Of a DNA stretch of 64,000 nucleotides, positions 62,371-64,000 are shown in pieces; positions within the stretch are counted from its first letter, which is position 1, and the number at the start of each line of letters is the position of its first letter. The position numbers were made by a program, and so were the translations under genes. The notes beneath the pieces are model-generated. The model was not told the DNA's origin and ran no database searches. It was given only the letters and a program-made list of their open reading frames with translations. The stretch is from Bradyrhizobium sp. 200 (GTDB lineage: Bacteria; Pseudomonadota; Alphaproteobacteria; Rhizobiales; Xanthobacteraceae). Where the stretch lies: assembly GCF_023100945.1 (NCBI RefSeq), contig NZ_CP064689.1, forward strand, positions 2,772,001 to 2,836,000, read 5' to 3'.

Positions 62371-62763
62371 TTGATCGTTTCGACCGTCGCGGCACAGCGC
62401 CGCGCGCTCTTTGTCCTTGCGCTGACGGTGATACTGGGCGTCTCGGGCTACATTACCAAGGCATGGGCGGCCGGCGCATTCGCCGTCGGCAAATGCGGCG
62501 CCTACGGCCAGGCCTATGACTATCCCGCCGAGGCCGCCGCGCGCGCCGCGGCGCTGAAGCAGTGCAAGGGCAACTGCACCGCGCTCACCATGAAGCGCGC
62601 CTGCGCCGCGTTTGCGGTCGACATGACGAACCCCTGCGGCGCGCACGGCTATGCCGTAAAACCGAAAATTACGAGTTCGCTCAACGCCGCGACCAAGAAG
62701 TGCTACGAGTTCGGCGGCAAGGAATGCGTGATCCGCGCCTGGGCCTGCGACGCCAAGGGGTGA
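62371..62763 (+). CDS. Exported DUF4189 protein
   Basis: 130 aa. Signal peptide or anchor at about 12-33 (ALFVLALTVILGVSGYITKAWAA), then a DUF4189 domain: FAVGKCGAYGQAYDYPAEAAARAAALKQCKG and CAAFAVDM, with six to eight cysteines that suggest disulfides in the periplasm. Function unknown. TTG start at 62371 with a strong GGGGAGGGG ribosome site. Confidence 0.8.
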   Translation: MIVSTVAAQRRALFVLALTVILGVSGYITKAWAAGAFAVGKCGAYGQAYDYPAEAAARAAALKQCKGNCTALTMKRACAAFAVDMTNPCGAHGYAVKPKITSSLNAATKKCYEFGGKECVIRAWACDAKG

Positions 62764-62772
62764 TAGTCTAGC

Positions 62773-62855
62773 CGTCATTCCGGGGCGCGTCGAAGACGCG
62801 AGCCCGGAATCTCGAGATTCCGGGTCTGGTGCTTGCGCACCATCCCGGAATGACG
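62773..62855. repeat. Palindromic intergenic repeat, type D
   Basis: CGTCATTCCGGG...CCCGGAATGACG with the inner CCCGGAATCTCGAGATTCCGGG palindrome, nearly identical to 52868-52949. Confidence 0.8.
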
Positions 62856-62872
62856 TCGCATCGGGAGACATC

Positions 62873-63283
62873 ATGCAATTCGACACCAAGATCGCGGTCA
62901 TCATCCGGACCGATCTCGAAGCGTGGCAGAAACTCAACGTCGCTTCCTTCCTCGCCGGCGGCATCGCCGCCGCGTTTCCCGAATGTATCGGCGAGCCCTA
63001 TGGCGACGCATCGGGCACGACATATCTGTCGCTGATCGGCCAGCCGATCTTGATCTACGGCGCCGATCGCCCGGCGCTCTCCCGCGCGCTGGAGCGGGCG
63101 CTGGCGAGGAACGTCACGCCCGCGGTCTATACCGAGGACATGTTCAGGACCACGCACGACGCCGCCAACCGCGAGGTGGTCAAGGCCGTGATCCGCGCCG
63201 AGCTCAATCTCGTCGGGCTCGCGATGCGCGCGGAGCGCAAGGCGATCGACAAGATCGTCGACGGGCTGAAGTTTCACAGCTAG
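62873..63283 (+). CDS. DUF2000 family protein
   Basis: 136 aa soluble protein. Seen: DTKIAVIIRTDLEAWQKLNVASFLAGGIAA, then YLSLIGQPILIYGADR and TPAVYTEDMFRTTHDAANREVV, the DUF2000 pattern; the fold is related to peptidyl-tRNA hydrolase 2-like proteins. Molecular function unknown. The ATG is preceded by GGGAG. Confidence 0.85.
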   Translation: MQFDTKIAVIIRTDLEAWQKLNVASFLAGGIAAAFPECIGEPYGDASGTTYLSLIGQPILIYGADRPALSRALERALARNVTPAVYTEDMFRTTHDAANREVVKAVIRAELNLVGLAMRAERKAIDKIVDGLKFHS

Positions 63284-63311
63284 CGGTGGATCGCTTCACG
63301 AGTCGTAGCCT

Positions 63312-63357
63312 GGAGGAGCCAACGGGTCGCGCGAATGCGCGCCCCGTTGGCTCCTCC
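63312..63357. repeat. Strong GC-rich inverted repeat
   Basis: GGAGGAGCCAACGGG (63312-63326) and CCCGTTGGCTCCTCC (63343-63357) are perfect 15-bp arms; inside them CGCGC / GCGCG pair around GAAT. Could serve as a terminator-like hairpin for the DUF2000 gene, but no T-run follows. Confidence 0.75.
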
Positions 63358-63494
63358 GGGCGACGAACTTAAATATCCGCCAAGCCAAGCGTGGCGCTTC
63401 CACGCGTGCCTCGAAGTTCGCTATGATGGGGGTGAAGTGGTCCCGGAAGGCGCTTTGCCCCGCCAATGGACCTGCAATCCAAGGGAGTGAGCAC

Positions 63495-64000
63495 ATGAAA
63501 CGCCGTACGTTCCTCACAGGCGGTGCCGTGGCCGGCGCGACGACGCTGGTTGCGGCGCCTGCGATCGCGCAAGCCGCGCCCGAGATCAAGTGGCGGCTGA
63601 CGTCGAGCTTTCCGAAGTCGCTCGAAACCATCTTCGGCACGGCGCAGACCTTTGCGAAATACGTCGCTGACGCCACTGACAACAAGTTTCAGATCCAGAC
63701 CTTTTCGGCGGGCGAGATCGTGCCCGGCCTGCAGGCGCTCGATGCGGTGAGCACCGCGACTGTCGAGGTGGCGCAGACGCCGCTCTATTTCTACATCGGC
63801 AAGGAGCCGTCGCTGACCTATGCGACAGGCGCGCCGTTCGGCATGAATCATCGCCATCAGCATTCCTGGTGGACGTTCGGCGGCGGCGCCGAACTCTGCA
63901 ACGAGGCGCTGAAACCGTTCAAGGCGCATGCGATCCTGTGCGGCAACTCCGGCACGCAAATGGGCGGCTGGTTCCGCAAGGAGATCAAGACGGTCGATGA
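63495..64000 (+). CDS. TRAP transporter solute-binding protein, DctP family (partial)
   Basis: The gene runs off the window; 168 codons are visible. The N-terminus is a Tat-like or Sec signal (KRRTFLTGGAVAGATTLVAAPAIAQA). The mature part begins EIKWRLTSSFPKSLETIFG, then FQIQTFSAGEIVPGLQALDAV and TPLYFYIGKEPSLTYATGAPFGMN, as in the DctP subgroup often annotated as mannitol/chloroaromatic or keto-acid type. The membrane subunits would be expected beyond the edge. GGGAG lies seven bases before the ATG. Confidence 0.9.
   Translation, partial: MKRRTFLTGGAVAGATTLVAAPAIAQAAPEIKWRLTSSFPKSLETIFGTAQTFAKYVADATDNKFQIQTFSAGEIVPGLQALDAVSTATVEVAQTPLYFYIGKEPSLTYATGAPFGMNHRHQHSWWTFGGGAELCNEALKPFKAHAILCGNSGTQMGGWFRKEIKTVD

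Overview
The window reads as chromosomal DNA of a Bradyrhizobium-like alphaproteobacterium (Nitrobacteraceae). The grounds are high GC, dense Bradyrhizobium-type palindromic intergenic repeats, a perfect EcfG-type stress promoter, a NodS-family methyltransferase, pca and CO-dehydrogenase-type genes, and protein sequences typical of that group. This assignment is inference from content; no 16S gene or other species marker is present.

Layout. 0.3-4.1 kb: a small hypothetical gene, the ergothioneine pair egtB-egtD (minus strand), monothiol glutaredoxin grxD and an overlapping macrodomain gene. 4.1-10 kb: two tandem exported serine hydrolases, then a divergent GH1 / GH17-like pair. 10-16.7 kb: housekeeping genes (threonine aldolase, rpsD, E2-like acyltransferase, HpaI-type aldolase, murI, purB) with a GlcG/HbpS gene remnant. 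16.7-18.95 kb: an AT-richer accessory patch (orphan membrane protein, tiny ORF, GNAT, IS3-type remnant). 18.9-23.3 kb: a NarL-type two-component system and, divergent from it, a three-gene operon built around a MotA/TolQ/ExbB channel with an unusual partner. 23.3-28 kb: a 37-residue ORF and TetR gene behind an operator-promoter, a NodS-like methyltransferase patch, and a metallophosphoesterase followed by a kinase-UspA fusion. 28-31 kb: rpe, an EF-hand protein, a P1-family peptidase.

31-42.4 kb is a signalling block: a MASE4-like hybrid kinase, a stand-alone receiver, a REC-PAS-HWE kinase and a 2093-residue soluble poly-HAMP hybrid kinase whose gene holds eleven 276-bp tandem units. 42.6-47.8 kb is a complete branched-chain amino acid (or related) ABC importer. 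48-52.5 kb holds a PGQ-rich small protein, a GST, an SDR-MFS pair and a divergent MmyB-like regulator. 52.4-55.2 kb is a partial protocatechuate cluster (pcaB, pcaD, pcaC; no pcaHG). 55.3-62.2 kb is an aerobic CO-dehydrogenase-type cluster (coxG, coxS, coxM, MoxR ATPase, vWA protein, two XdhC-family proteins, MoeA-MobA fusion) that contains every expected accessory gene but no molybdenum-binding large subunit. The window ends with DUF4189 and DUF2000 genes and the start of a TRAP solute-binding protein gene.

The strongest second-look items are the poly-HAMP kinase array, the TolQ-like operon with a non-ExbD partner, the cox cluster without coxL, the EcfG promoter on egtBD, the macrodomain gene that lacks a canonical start codon, and the TetR operator-promoter in front of a 37-codon ORF. 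No tRNA, rRNA or CRISPR array was seen.
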